Positions 18,494 through 27,052 of a stretch of 64,000 nt of DNA are shown here, piece by piece. The notes below the pieces were generated by a model. It saw only the letters and a list, made by a program, of their open reading frames with translations, searched no databases and was not told where the DNA came from. The translations under genes and the position numbers were made by a program. This DNA comes from Bradyrhizobium sp. AZCC 1693 (lineage in GTDB: Bacteria; Pseudomonadota; Alphaproteobacteria; Rhizobiales; Xanthobacteraceae), in NCBI RefSeq assembly GCF_036924745.1, contig NZ_JAZHSD010000001.1, positions 2,542,001-2,606,000 on the forward strand. The letters are read 5' to 3'. Numbering within the stretch: position 1 is the first letter of the stretch; each line of letters starts with the position of its first letter.

Positions 18494-19211
18494 GACGGTC
18501 TCCCAGATAGGCGGTAATGACTTTCGGATCGCGGACCACCTCTGTGGGCTTGCCCTCGACCAGCACCTTGCCGAGATCGAGCACGATGGCGCGGTCGACC
18601 AGTGGCATCACGATTTCCATGACATGCTCGACCATCAGCACGGTGACGCCGGTGTCGCGCACCTTGCGCACCAGTTCGACGCCGGTCTTGGCTTCGACCG
18701 GCGTCAGCCCGGTGAGCACTTCGTCCAGCAGCAGCAATTTCGGCTCGGTCGCAAGCGCGCGGGCCACCTCGAGCCGACGCTTTTCGGAAGGGACCAGATC
18801 GCTGGCAAGTACGTTGGCGCGCGGGCCGAGACCGCAAAATTCCAGCACCTGATGGGCCTTGCGGCGGGCATCGCGCATCACAGTGGTGCGAACCAGCGCA
18901 CCGACGATGACGTTGTCGATGACGGTCATGGTCTCAAAACTCTTGACCACCTGAAACGTTCGGCCGATGCCACGTTGGCATCGCTCGGCCGCCGGCAGTC
19001 CGGTGACGTCCTCGCCATCGAAGATGATCGAGCCTTGCGTGGGCGGCAGCACGCCTGCGATCAGGTTGAACAGCGTCGACTTGCCGGCGCCGTTCGGGCC
19101 GATCAGGCCAACGATCTCGCCGCGTCCGACCGAGATCGAGACGTCGCTGTTGGCAATCAGGCCACCAAAGCGCTGCCAGACGCCGCGGGTTTCCAGAAGC
19201 GGCGTCGTCAT
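18477..19211 (-). CDS. livG: Branched-chain amino acid-type ABC transporter ATPase LivG
   Basis: 244 residues from the ATG at 19211, which overlaps the livM stop in an ATGA; an in-frame extension to 19394 is antisense-like and rejected. Walker A is GPNGAGKST. The signature region reads VPSEKRRLEVARAL where most LivG proteins have a GQQRRLE-type motif, and Walker B is LLLLDEVLTGL where most have DEPAAGL, so it is a somewhat divergent member. It pairs with LivF on the cytoplasmic face of the LivH/LivM channel. Confidence 0.9.
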   Translation of the reverse strand: MTTPLLETRGVWQRFGGLIANSDVSISVGRGEIVGLIGPNGAGKSTLFNLIAGVLPPTQGSIIFDGEDVTGLPAAERCQRGIGRTFQVVKSFETMTVIDNVIVGALVRTTVMRDARRKAHQVLEFCGLGPRANVLASDLVPSEKRRLEVARALATEPKLLLLDEVLTGLTPVEAKTGVELVRKVRDTGVTVLMVEHVMEIVMPLVDRAIVLDLGKVLVEGKPTEVVRDPKVITAYLGDRHAVGA

Positions 19212-20191
19212 CGGGCCGCCTCCTTGCGCTTGAGGGAAAACAGCCCAACCAGACCCTGCGGCCGCGCCAGCGAAATCGCGATGATCAGGCCGCCATAGAC
19301 GATCAGATCCACGCCGCGGCCGGAGCCGCCGATAAAGGAGCGCGTCAGTTCCGTGATCGGGATCAGGATCACCGCGCCCAATAGTGGCCCCCACAGCGTG
19401 CCGATGCCCCCGAGCACCGCCGGCAGCGCCATCAAGAGCGAGAACTGGAAGCCCATCACGCTTTCAGGATCGATATAGGAGACGAACTGCCCGTAGAAGC
19501 TGCCGCCGACCGCGACCAGGAACGCCGACACCGCCGCCGCGCCCATCTTGGAATTGAAGACGACGACCCCGAGGCTTTCGGCGGCGTCCGGATTATCCTT
19601 CACCGCGCGCCACCAATAGCCCCATTTGGAATCTTCCAGCCACCAGGTGACGAACCAGGCGACGCAGGCCAGCACCAGCGCGAAGTAGAAATACGGCAGC
19701 TTGCTGCGCGTGAACTGGAACTTGAGCCAGCTATCGCCGCGCACGGGGATATCGATACCCATGGCCGCGCCCGCCCAATCCCAGTTGTGGAACAAGAGCA
19801 GCATGATCTCGGCGATGACGATGGTGGCAATGACAAAATAGTGGCCGCGCAGCCGGAAGCAGGGATAGCCGAGCGCCATTGCAATGACGGCAGAGATGAT
19901 GCCACCGCCGAGCATGCCGAACCAGGGCAGTACGCCGAACTTGGTGAACAACAGCGCCGTGGTATAGGCGCCGATGCCGAAATACATCGCGTGGCCGAGA
20001 GATATCTGGCCGCAATAGCCGGAAAGAATGTTCCAGCTCTGCGACAGCGCGCCCCACATCAGCGTCAGCACCATCATGTTCTGGACGTAAACGTCCTTGA
20101 CGAACAGCGGCACGACGGCTGCAATCGCGGCGAGAACACATGCGACGATGAGGTCGCGGCGGCGGCGTTCTGCGAAAGCGGTATCCATCAC
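19208..20191 (-). CDS. livM: Branched-chain amino acid-type ABC transporter permease LivM
   Basis: A 327-residue inner-membrane permease with about eight to ten hydrophobic helices. The family landmarks GYCGQISLGHAMYFGIGAY and AVKDNPDAAESLGV (the cytoplasmic loop that contacts the ATPase) are clear. The end overlaps livG by 4 bases and the start overlaps livH by 4 bases, a tight translationally coupled array. Substrate choice is set by the binding protein, not by this subunit. Confidence 0.92.
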   Translation of the reverse strand: MMDTAFAERRRRDLIVACVLAAIAAVVPLFVKDVYVQNMMVLTLMWGALSQSWNILSGYCGQISLGHAMYFGIGAYTTALLFTKFGVLPWFGMLGGGIISAVIAMALGYPCFRLRGHYFVIATIVIAEIMLLLFHNWDWAGAAMGIDIPVRGDSWLKFQFTRSKLPYFYFALVLACVAWFVTWWLEDSKWGYWWRAVKDNPDAAESLGVVVFNSKMGAAAVSAFLVAVGGSFYGQFVSYIDPESVMGFQFSLLMALPAVLGGIGTLWGPLLGAVILIPITELTRSFIGGSGRGVDLIVYGGLIIAISLARPQGLVGLFSLKRKEAAR

Positions 20192-21066
20192 ATCGATCCG
20201 AACAGGCCGCGCGGCCGAACAAAGACGACAAGGAGATAGACCGCATAGATACCGACTGCCTTGAGCGAAGGCGGCAGCAGCAACGCGGTCGTGGCCTCGA
20301 CAAGGCCGACGATGATGCCGCCGGCGAAGGCGCCGAACACGCTGCCGAAGCCGCCGAGCGCCACCGTCACATAGGCGATCAGCGCAAAGGAAGCGCCGAC
20401 GTCGGGATAGATGTAGAAGAAGATCGCCATGACCGCGCCTGACAGGCCCACCAGCGCCGCGCCCAGGCCCCAGCCGAGCGCAAACACCTTGTTCTTGTCG
20501 ATGCCGACCAGCGCGACCGCGCCGGCGTCCTCGCGGGTCGCTTCAAGCGCGCGGCCGAAGTCGGTGCGGTTGATGAAGAGATAGAGCGCGCCGAAGGCCG
20601 CGATCGCGACCAGCGCGCCGACCAGTTGCGGCACCGGCAGGAAGATGCCGGCCACCGAAACCGTCTTGCCGCCGAGCCATGAATGCGTGACGCTGCGATA
20701 ATCCGGCGTAAAGAAGTACTGCGCCAGGCCGCGCATGACGATGGCAAGCCCGAAGGTGGAGAAGATCTGCACCATGCCGGCGTTGGCCTTGGCGCGCACG
20801 GCAAAGCGCACAATCAGTAGATAGACCACGGCCCCGAACACGAACAGCGCCGCCGCGACCAGCGGCGCGGACAGTAGCGGATCGATCGCGAAGAACGCGA
20901 ACAGGAAGAACGTCGCATACATCGCGATCATCAGGAATTCGCCGTGGGCGAAATTGACGACGTCCATCAGGCCGAAGATCAGCGCGAGGCCGACGGCGAT
21001 GAGGCCGTAGAGCAGCCCCATCAGGAGCCCGCTCGCCAGGCTTTGGATGATGGTTTCGGCGGTCAC
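20188..21066 (-). CDS. livH: Branched-chain amino acid-type ABC transporter permease LivH
   Basis: 292 residues from the GTG at 21066, chosen because GGGGGT lies just upstream and the frame above it runs into a palindromic repeat. SLASGLLMGLLYGLIAVGLA, MDVVNFAHGEFLMIAMY and ATREDAGAVALVGIDKNKV are typical LivH elements: an N-terminal permease helix, the NFAHG motif and the ATPase-contact loop. It forms the channel with LivM. About 190 bases with a repeat separate it from the binding-protein gene. Confidence 0.91.
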   Translation of the reverse strand: MTAETIIQSLASGLLMGLLYGLIAVGLALIFGLMDVVNFAHGEFLMIAMYATFFLFAFFAIDPLLSAPLVAAALFVFGAVVYLLIVRFAVRAKANAGMVQIFSTFGLAIVMRGLAQYFFTPDYRSVTHSWLGGKTVSVAGIFLPVPQLVGALVAIAAFGALYLFINRTDFGRALEATREDAGAVALVGIDKNKVFALGWGLGAALVGLSGAVMAIFFYIYPDVGASFALIAYVTVALGGFGSVFGAFAGGIIVGLVEATTALLLPPSLKAVGIYAVYLLVVFVRPRGLFGSM

Positions 21067-21085
21067 CGGGATACCCCCATTGCAG

Positions 21086-21221
21086 GTCGTCCCTGCCGAG
21101 TGCGCATTGCGCACGGGCGCAGGGACCCATAACCACCAGAGTCGCATTCGAAGGAAGGACGTGAGGCCACGATGAAACTGATGCTCCCCGGCGTATGGGT
21201 CCCTGCGTTCGCAGGGACGAC
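21086..21221. repeat. Palindromic repeat, family R3, copy a
   Basis: It starts GTCGTCCCTGC, continues with GCAGGGACCCATAACCACC, and ends in the complement GGGTCCCTGCGTTCGCAGGG followed by ACGAC, so the two halves are inverted versions of one another. Another copy lies at 49994-50099. It lies between the binding-protein stop and the livH start, inside what is probably one operon, where it could act as an mRNA processing or stabilising hairpin. Confidence 0.78.
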
Positions 21222-21256
21222 GCTGCGTTTGTGATGTCTCTCCAAAAAGGCCCAGC

Positions 21257-22501
21257 CTACTTCATCGGCCAGACGGCTTCGGCGATGGCGGCCTGCGGCG
21301 GGAAGATGGTGACGAACTTGCCGCCGATATATTGCAGCAGCACCGGGTCGGCGTCGTTGTTCTGACCCATCTCGTCGAACTTGACGCGCTTCCACGGCAT
21401 GATGGTCTGCTCACCCGGAATGTCGGTCGCGACCAGCGCCTCGCGGATCTTTTCGCCATCGGTCGACTTGGCGCGGTTGATCGCCTCCGCCATCACCAGG
21501 AGCCCCATGAACTGCCGCGACGTCAGGTCGTTAAAATCCTTGCCCGACTTCTCCTTGAACATGGCGTTGACCTTGCCGACCATCGGCCGCTTGGCGGCGA
21601 GATCGAGCGAGAAGCTGCCGCGCGAGATCACGCCCTCCAGCTTGTCGCCAACCGCATCGTAGAGCGCCTTTTCGGAGAAGCCGGCGTCCTGGGCAACGAT
21701 CGCGTTCGGCTTGTAGCCGAGCTCGGCCATGGTCTTGACCAGCAGGATACCGTCGGTGGTGTAGCTCGAGGGCATCAACACGTCGGCGTTCGCGGTCTTG
21801 AGCTGCTGCACTTCGGCGGACAATGACGGCGAGTTGGAGCGATACTTGATGTCGGTGGCGATCTTGTAGCCGCGATCGGCGGCCAGCTTGAGCTGGGTAT
21901 TGGCGGAGTCGGTGCCGAAGATAGTATCCTCATGGAACAGCGACAGCGTGTCGATCTTGGCGCCCTTCTTCTTCATCGCGTCGAAGAAGTTGAACATGGC
22001 GGCCGAGAACATCTCGTCATGGGGAGCCGCGCGGAAATAGAATTTGAGGCCACGGCGATGCAGGCTCGGCGAGGAATTGTCCGCCGAGATGAACGGGATC
22101 TGGTAGCGCTCGCAGATCTGGCTGACGGTGACGGCGACCGCGCTCTGGTAGGTGCCGATGACGGCGCAGACCTTCTCCTGCGTGATCAGGCGCTCGGTCT
22201 CGGCGCGGCCCTTCTGCGGATCGGCCTGGTGGTCGGCGAAGACGAGGCGGACCTTGGCGCCGCCGAGGCCGGGCAGGCCTTCGCCTTTTGCCAGCGGCAG
22301 ATCGAAATCGTGGTTCTTGTTGATGACCTCAAGCGCGGTCTCGAACGACTTCTGGGCATCGACGCCCATCTGGGCGCTGGCGCCGGAGAACGGATAGATC
22401 ACACCGATCACCACTTCGGAAGTCTGGGCGCGGGCCGCGATCGGTCCGAGCGCTGCGGCGGCGGTAGCTCCAAGCAAGACATTCCGGCGCGTGATGTTCA
22501 T
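21257..22501 (-). CDS. Liv-type ABC transporter periplasmic substrate-binding protein
   Basis: A 414-residue type I periplasmic binding protein. The N-terminus MNITRRNVLLGATAAAALGP ending in ARAQ looks like a Tat-type signal peptide with a twin arginine. The mature part starts VVIGVIYPFSGASAQMG, with AVIGTYQSAVAVTVSQI and SYTTDGILLVKTMAELGYKP as family landmarks. It captures the substrate for LivHMGF. The ligand cannot be read; the neighbouring hydrolases suggest an amide, ureido or amino-acid-like compound. AGAGGATATCGCT precedes the ATG. Confidence 0.9.
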   Translation of the reverse strand: MNITRRNVLLGATAAAALGPIAARAQTSEVVIGVIYPFSGASAQMGVDAQKSFETALEVINKNHDFDLPLAKGEGLPGLGGAKVRLVFADHQADPQKGRAETERLITQEKVCAVIGTYQSAVAVTVSQICERYQIPFISADNSSPSLHRRGLKFYFRAAPHDEMFSAAMFNFFDAMKKKGAKIDTLSLFHEDTIFGTDSANTQLKLAADRGYKIATDIKYRSNSPSLSAEVQQLKTANADVLMPSSYTTDGILLVKTMAELGYKPNAIVAQDAGFSEKALYDAVGDKLEGVISRGSFSLDLAAKRPMVGKVNAMFKEKSGKDFNDLTSRQFMGLLVMAEAINRAKSTDGEKIREALVATDIPGEQTIMPWKRVKFDEMGQNNDADPVLLQYIGGKFVTIFPPQAAIAEAVWPMK

Positions 22502-22583
22502 AGCGATATCCTCTGTTGATCGGCAACTAGCGATGAAACGGGCGAAGGTTAGGGTAAAGCCTCAATGATCAGCAAGCGCTGCA

Positions 22584-23405
22584 TCAAAGCACGGCAAGCG
22601 CTTTATTCCTGAGATCGGTCACAAGCATCAATCCGGGCGCATGCGTGATCGCGAAGGGCACCTTGGCGGCCTGGATGACCGATTGCGGCGTGACGCCACA
22701 GGCCCAGAACACCGGAATTTCGTCCGCCTCGACCGGCACCGGATCGCCGTAGTCGGGTTTGGCGAGGTCAGCGATGCCGATCGACTCAGGCAAGCCGATA
22801 TGAACCGGCGCACCGTGCACGGAGGGGAAACGCGAGGTGATCTGCACCGCGCGGATCGCGTCCGCCGGCTTGAACGGCCGCATCGTCACCACCATCGGAC
22901 CGGCAAACGGGCCCGCCGGGCTGCAGGCGATGTTGGTGCGGAACATCGGCACGCGCACATCGCGCTCGATATGACGGATCGGCAGACCTTCCTCCAACAG
23001 CGCCTCCTCGAAGGAGAACGAGCAGCCGAGCACGAAGGCGACGAGATCGTCGCGCCAGTGCGCCACGATGTCGGTCGGCTCCTCGACGATTTCGCCATCA
23101 CGCCAGACGCGATAGCGTGGCAGGTCGGTGCGGATGTCGAGGTCGATGCCGAGGGCAGGGATGCGGGGATCGCCGACGTCGGACATGCCGATGATCGGGC
23201 ACGGTTTGGGATTGAGCTGGCAGAAGCGATGAAAGGCGCCGGCGAGTTTTTCCGGCAGGATTGCAAGATTGCCTTGCACGAAGCCGTTGGCGACGCCCGC
23301 CGTGTGATGGGCCATGCCTGTCCGGCAGGCGTGCCGGGCGGCGACGCTCGGCGATAAATCCGCCGTATCGTGGCCGCGTGTTTCCGTCCTCGCCAAGCTG
23401 GTCAT
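22584..23405 (-). CDS. DUF1445 family putative hydro-lyase
   Basis: 273 residues from the ATG at 23405, preceded by GCGGGGACAACG; in-frame starts up to 23447 would add 14 residues beyond usual family length. The family core is clear: [62 protein letters not shown] and [11 protein letters not shown]. Related proteins include eukaryotic D-glutamate cyclase, and family members are annotated as hydro-lyases; the substrate here is unknown. It is divergent from a LysR regulator across 120 AT-rich bases and is probably controlled by it. Confidence 0.85.
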   Translation of the reverse strand: MTSLARTETRGHDTADLSPSVAARHACRTGMAHHTAGVANGFVQGNLAILPEKLAGAFHRFCQLNPKPCPIIGMSDVGDPRIPALGIDLDIRTDLPRYRVWRDGEIVEEPTDIVAHWRDDLVAFVLGCSFSFEEALLEEGLPIRHIERDVRVPMFRTNIACSPAGPFAGPMVVTMRPFKPADAIRAVQITSRFPSVHGAPVHIGLPESIGIADLAKPDYGDPVPVEADEIPVFWACGVTPQSVIQAAKVPFAITHAPGLMLVTDLRNKALAVL

Positions 23406-23451
23406 CGTTGTCCCCGCTTCCATTCTTGTCGACATCCACTCCCGCATATGG

Positions 23452-23500
23452 CTATGATAATGTCTAATCGTCTTTTCTAATCGAATTCAATAAATCATAG
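23452..23500. promoter_or_regulatory. Candidate LysR operator between the hydro-lyase and lysR-type gene
   Basis: In an AT-rich divergent region, CTATGAT at 23452-23458 and ATCATAG at 23494-23500 form a perfect inverted pair. Between them TCTAATCG occurs twice as a direct repeat (23463-23470 and 23476-23483). The layout suits a LysR-type regulator that acts on both divergent promoters. Confidence 0.5.
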
Positions 23501-23525
23501 TTATCAATCTGCGGCCAGAGGGTGC

Positions 23526-24443
23526 ATGACTGATTTCAAGGCAATTGAGACTTTCATGTGGGTGGTGACACTCGGCAGCTTCCGCGGCGCTGCGCAGAAG
23601 CTCAACACCACCCAGCCCGCGATCTCGCAACGAATCGCCCAACTCGAACGCGAGGTGGGCGTAAAACTACTGCAGCGCGACCGCCGCATGGTGCTGCCGA
23701 CGCCAAGCGGCCGGCAGTTGATGGTCTATGCCGAGAAGCTGATCGGACTGCGCTCGGAAATGCTGGCGGTTGTCGGCGACCGCTCGGCGATGCGCGGCGT
23801 GCTGCGGCTCGGCGTCGCCGAAACCATCGTTCACACCTGGCTGCCGCAACTCATCAAGAGCGTCAATCACGCCTACCCGAACCTCTCGCTCGAGATCGAG
23901 GTCGACATCACCTCGAATTTGCGCAACCGACTGCTGGCGCAGGAAATCGAACTCGCCTTCGTGCTCGGGCCGCTGACGGCGCCGATGGTCAATAACCGGC
24001 CGCTGTGCGATTATCCCGTGGGCTTTACGGCCAGTCCCTCGCTCGGCCTCGGCAAGCAGGAGCTCACCCTGCACGATCTGGCGAAATTCCCGATTATCAC
24101 CTTTTCGCGCCGTACCCAGCCCTATGAAATCGTGCGTTCCCTGTTCAACCGGCCTGACCTGCCGCCGATACGGCTGCATGCCAGCGCTTCGCTCGCAACC
24201 GTCATCCACATGGCGATCGAAGGTCTCGGTATCGCCTTGATACCGACCGCGATCGTCGAGGACGACATGGCAAACGGGCGGCTGCAATTGCTGTCGACCA
24301 ATCTGCAGTTGGCGCCGCTGACGTTTTCGGCAAGCTGGCTCGCCTCCCCCGATACGGTCGCGGTGGAGCGCGTGGTCGAACTCGCCGCCAGCCTCGCGCG
24401 AGGCGGCGTCATTGTTGACGCGCCGCGCGAGGCGCGTCATTGA
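23526..24443 (+). CDS. LysR-family transcriptional regulator
   Basis: A 305-residue regulator. The N-terminal winged helix-turn-helix is intact (FRGAAQKLNTTQPAISQRIA, then LEREVGVKLLQRD). The effector-binding domain follows from about residue 90 (GVLRLGVAETIVHTWLP) to the end, with IEGLGIALIPTAIVEDDM typical of the family. It reads away from the DUF1445 gene and is followed 39 bases later by the carbamoylase gene, so it may control both sides. The effector is unknown. Confidence 0.93.
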   Translation: MTDFKAIETFMWVVTLGSFRGAAQKLNTTQPAISQRIAQLEREVGVKLLQRDRRMVLPTPSGRQLMVYAEKLIGLRSEMLAVVGDRSAMRGVLRLGVAETIVHTWLPQLIKSVNHAYPNLSLEIEVDITSNLRNRLLAQEIELAFVLGPLTAPMVNNRPLCDYPVGFTASPSLGLGKQELTLHDLAKFPIITFSRRTQPYEIVRSLFNRPDLPPIRLHASASLATVIHMAIEGLGIALIPTAIVEDDMANGRLQLLSTNLQLAPLTFSASWLASPDTVAVERVVELAASLARGGVIVDAPREARH

Positions 24444-24482
24444 AAAAGCGCGCATCGCGTATCCTGAACTTCGGAACGGCCA

Positions 24483-25733
24483 ATGACAAAAATCGCCTCC
24501 AACCTGCAAATCGATTCCGCCCGGCTCTGGGGCGCTATTCACGAAACCGCCAAATTCGGCGCCACGCCGAAAGGCGGTGTGCGGCGGCTGACGCTCGGCC
24601 CCGAGGACAAGCAGGTGCGCGACTGGTTCCGCAACGCCTGCGAGGCCGCAGGGCTGGAAGTCCATGTCGATGCGCTGGGTTCGATGTTCGGCCTGCGCAA
24701 GGGCCGCGACATGTCGAAGCCGCCGATCGGCCTCGGCTCCCACCTCGACACGCAACCGACCGGCGGCAAATATGACGGCGTGCTCGGCACGCTGGCGGCG
24801 CTGGAGGTGGTGCGCACGCTCAACGACGCCGGCATCGAAACCGAAACGCCGATCTGCATCTGCAACTGGACCAACGAGGAAGGCTCGCGGTTCGCGCCGG
24901 CGATGATGGCCTCGGCGGCTTACGTCGGAGATTTCACCACCGACGACATTTTGTCGCGCAAGGACGCCGAAGGCGTCACGGTGGCGCAGGCGCTCGACAG
25001 CATCGGCTACCGCGGCGAAAGCCCGGTGGGGACGCAGAAATTCTCAGGGTTTGTCGAACTGCACATCGAACAGGGGCCGATTCTCGAGGCTGAGAACAAG
25101 ACCATCGGCGTGGTCGATTCCGGCCAGGGCGTGCTCTGGTATGACGGCAAGATCACCGGTTTCGAGAGCCATGCCGGATCGACGCCGATGCCGCTACGCC
25201 GCGACGCGCTGGCGACGCTGTCGGAAATCGTGCTGGCGATGGAGGCAATCGCCAAGAAGCACGGCCCCAAAGCCGTCGGCACCGTCGGCGAGGCCGTGAT
25301 CGCCAATCCCTCACGTAACGTCATTCCCGGCGAAATCGCCTTTACCGTGGATTGCCGCAGCGCCGACGCCGCCATCATGGATGCGCTGGACAAGGATTTG
25401 CGCAGCGCGATTGCCGAGATCGCGGCGCGGCGCAAGGTCGAGGTCCAGTTCGATCTGATCTGGCGCAAGCCGCCGACGCATTTCGATCCCAAACTGGTGG
25501 ACGCGGTGGAGAACGCCGCGAAGATGCTTGGGCTTTCGCACCGGCGCATCACCTCCGGCGCCGGCCACGATGCCTGCAACCTCAACACGGCGATCCCTGC
25601 GGCCATGGTGTTCGTGCCCTGCAAGGACGGCATCAGCCACAACGAACTCGAGGACGCGACCCAGGCCGATTGCGCGGCGGGCGCCAATGTGCTGATGCAT
25701 ACCGTGCTGGCGCTGGCCGGCGTCGCATCCTGA
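24483..25733 (+). CDS. M20-family Zn hydrolase, N-carbamoyl-amino-acid hydrolase type
   Basis: A 416-residue member of the hydantoinase/carbamoylase branch of M20 amidohydrolases. The metal ligands are all visible: GSHLDTQPTGGKYDG, NWTNEEGSRF, HIEQGPILE and ITSGAGHDACNLN, with a lid domain around residues 210-330. By family it removes a carbamoyl or ureido group (N-carbamoyl-L-amino acids, allantoate or beta-ureidopropionate). The exact substrate is not readable. It lies 39 bases after the LysR gene and 37 bases before a 2-hydroxyacid dehydrogenase on the same strand. Confidence 0.88.
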   Translation: MTKIASNLQIDSARLWGAIHETAKFGATPKGGVRRLTLGPEDKQVRDWFRNACEAAGLEVHVDALGSMFGLRKGRDMSKPPIGLGSHLDTQPTGGKYDGVLGTLAALEVVRTLNDAGIETETPICICNWTNEEGSRFAPAMMASAAYVGDFTTDDILSRKDAEGVTVAQALDSIGYRGESPVGTQKFSGFVELHIEQGPILEAENKTIGVVDSGQGVLWYDGKITGFESHAGSTPMPLRRDALATLSEIVLAMEAIAKKHGPKAVGTVGEAVIANPSRNVIPGEIAFTVDCRSADAAIMDALDKDLRSAIAEIAARRKVEVQFDLIWRKPPTHFDPKLVDAVENAAKMLGLSHRRITSGAGHDACNLNTAIPAAMVFVPCKDGISHNELEDATQADCAAGANVLMHTVLALAGVAS

Positions 25734-25770
25734 TAAATAGAGCTTGATAAACAGAACATGGGGAAATGCC

Positions 25771-26685
25771 GTGCGCGGAGTTTTCGTCGACGCCAATGAA
25801 TCGCTGGCCATGATCTTCGAGCGGCTGGAGAAGCCAGGTGATCCCAAGGTGCTGATCCATCGGAACCCCGATATCACCTCAGATCAGTATCCCGCGATAC
25901 TCGACGGCGCCGAGATTGCAATCGTCGATCACACCGCGCTGCCGACGGACATCGCGAAGAAATGCACCGGACTGAAGCACGTCGTGTTTCTCGGCACCGG
26001 CGCGCGCAGCTACATGAACCCGGAAGAACTCGCCGAGAACGGCATTTCCGTGCATCTGATCAAAGGTTATGGCGACACGGCGGTCGCCGAATGCGCCATC
26101 GCGCTGATGTGGGAAGGCGCGCGCGGCCTTGCCAGGATGGACCGCGGCATCCGCGCCGGCAACTGGCTGCGTGACGACGGCATGCAACTCACCGGCAAGA
26201 CGCTGGGCCTGATCGGCTTCGGCGGCATCGCAGCCGAGGTGGCGCGCATCGCGCTCGGCAGTGGCATGCGCGTCATTACCTGGAACCGGTCGCCGAAGAA
26301 ACATCCGAAGGTCGAGTTCGTCGACCTCGACGAATTGCTGACCGAGAGCGACGTCGTTTCGATCCATCTGCTGTTGAACGACGAAACGCGCGGCATGATC
26401 TCGCGCGCCTGCATCGAGGCAATGAAGCCCGGCGTCATCCTCATCAACACCGCGCGCGGCGCCATCGTCGACGAGGAAGCGATGATCGACGCCCTGAAGT
26501 CGGGCCAGATCCGCCATGCCGGCCTCGACGTCTTCAACATCGAGCCGCTGCCGGCGGACCATCCCTTGACGAAACTGGAGAACGTCACGCTGTCGGCGCA
26601 TTCCGCCTTCCGCACGCCGGAAGCGAGCGAGAATTTGATGCGCGCGGCATGGGAGCACTGCCGGCGGATCGTGAAGGGAAAGTAA
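25771..26685 (+). CDS. D-isomer-specific 2-hydroxyacid dehydrogenase
   Basis: 304 residues from the GTG at 25771, picked for the GGGGAAATGCC site upstream; a TTG at 25744 is the alternative. The nucleotide-binding motif is LGLIGFGGIAAEVAR. The catalytic set is Arg in NTARGAIVDEEA, Glu in FNIEPLP and His in LSAHSAF, so the enzyme looks active. It reduces 2-oxo acids or oxidises 2-hydroxy acids with NAD(P). It probably shares an operon with the carbamoylase upstream. Confidence 0.87.
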   Translation: MRGVFVDANESLAMIFERLEKPGDPKVLIHRNPDITSDQYPAILDGAEIAIVDHTALPTDIAKKCTGLKHVVFLGTGARSYMNPEELAENGISVHLIKGYGDTAVAECAIALMWEGARGLARMDRGIRAGNWLRDDGMQLTGKTLGLIGFGGIAAEVARIALGSGMRVITWNRSPKKHPKVEFVDLDELLTESDVVSIHLLLNDETRGMISRACIEAMKPGVILINTARGAIVDEEAMIDALKSGQIRHAGLDVFNIEPLPADHPLTKLENVTLSAHSAFRTPEASENLMRAAWEHCRRIVKGK

Positions 26686-26701
26686 CAAGGAATTTCTTGT
26701 T

Positions 26702-26886
26702 TCTCACGCCGATCATCTTCCGGACAAGCGTGTCGCAGACGCGCTTTCGATCGCGGGAGACCTCGTGGAGATCCTGACCGTGAGGTCGCGCTGATCAAAA
26801 ACGATGGGCTTGATGCGTTTCTCGATCTTCTCGACGAGAATGATTATCCAGCGATTTTCGATCCATCGCGCAGATCGTACGTGTGA
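26702..26886 (+). pseudogene. Possible frameshifted remnant of a small gene
   Basis: Frame 2 from 26702 reads SHADHLPDKRVADALSIAGD and on, then stops; frame 1 from about 26770 takes over with DREVALIKNDGLDAFLDLLD and ends at TGA 26884-26886. The two pieces have protein-like composition but need a frameshift to join. No family is recognised. This covers part of the 367-base gap 26686-27052; the rest is a repeat. Confidence 0.3.
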
Positions 26887-26908
26887 TTTATCGCGACGGG
26901 CGACGATC

Positions 26909-27047
26909 TCCCTTCTCCCCTTGTGGGAGAAGGTGCCGAAGCGAAGCGTAGGCGGATGAGGGGTTCTCTCCGCGGAGACAGACCCCTCATCCGGCTCGCT
27001 GCCGCTACGCGGCAGCGATCCACCTTCTCCCACAAGGGGAGAAGGGA
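26909..27047. repeat. Palindromic repeat, family R4
   Basis: A 139-base element with ends TCCCTTCTCCCC and GGGGAGAAGGGA and a second internal inverted pair (GGCGGATGAGGGG against CCCCTCATCCGGC). The arms also contain small local hairpins such as CCCCTTGTGGGAG. It abuts the 3' end of the minus-strand dehydrogenase gene at 27053. Only one copy is in the window, but the form is that of a dispersed non-coding repeat. Confidence 0.75.
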
Positions 27048-27052
27048 AGAAG

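Noticed and set aside
19212..19394. N-terminal extension of the livG frame
   Set aside because: It overlaps livM in another frame; the ATG in the ATGA overlap at 19211 is the natural coupled start.
26909..27047. Repeat-rich stretch as a possible CRISPR array
   Set aside because: It is an inverted repeat, not evenly spaced direct repeats, and no cas genes are in the window.
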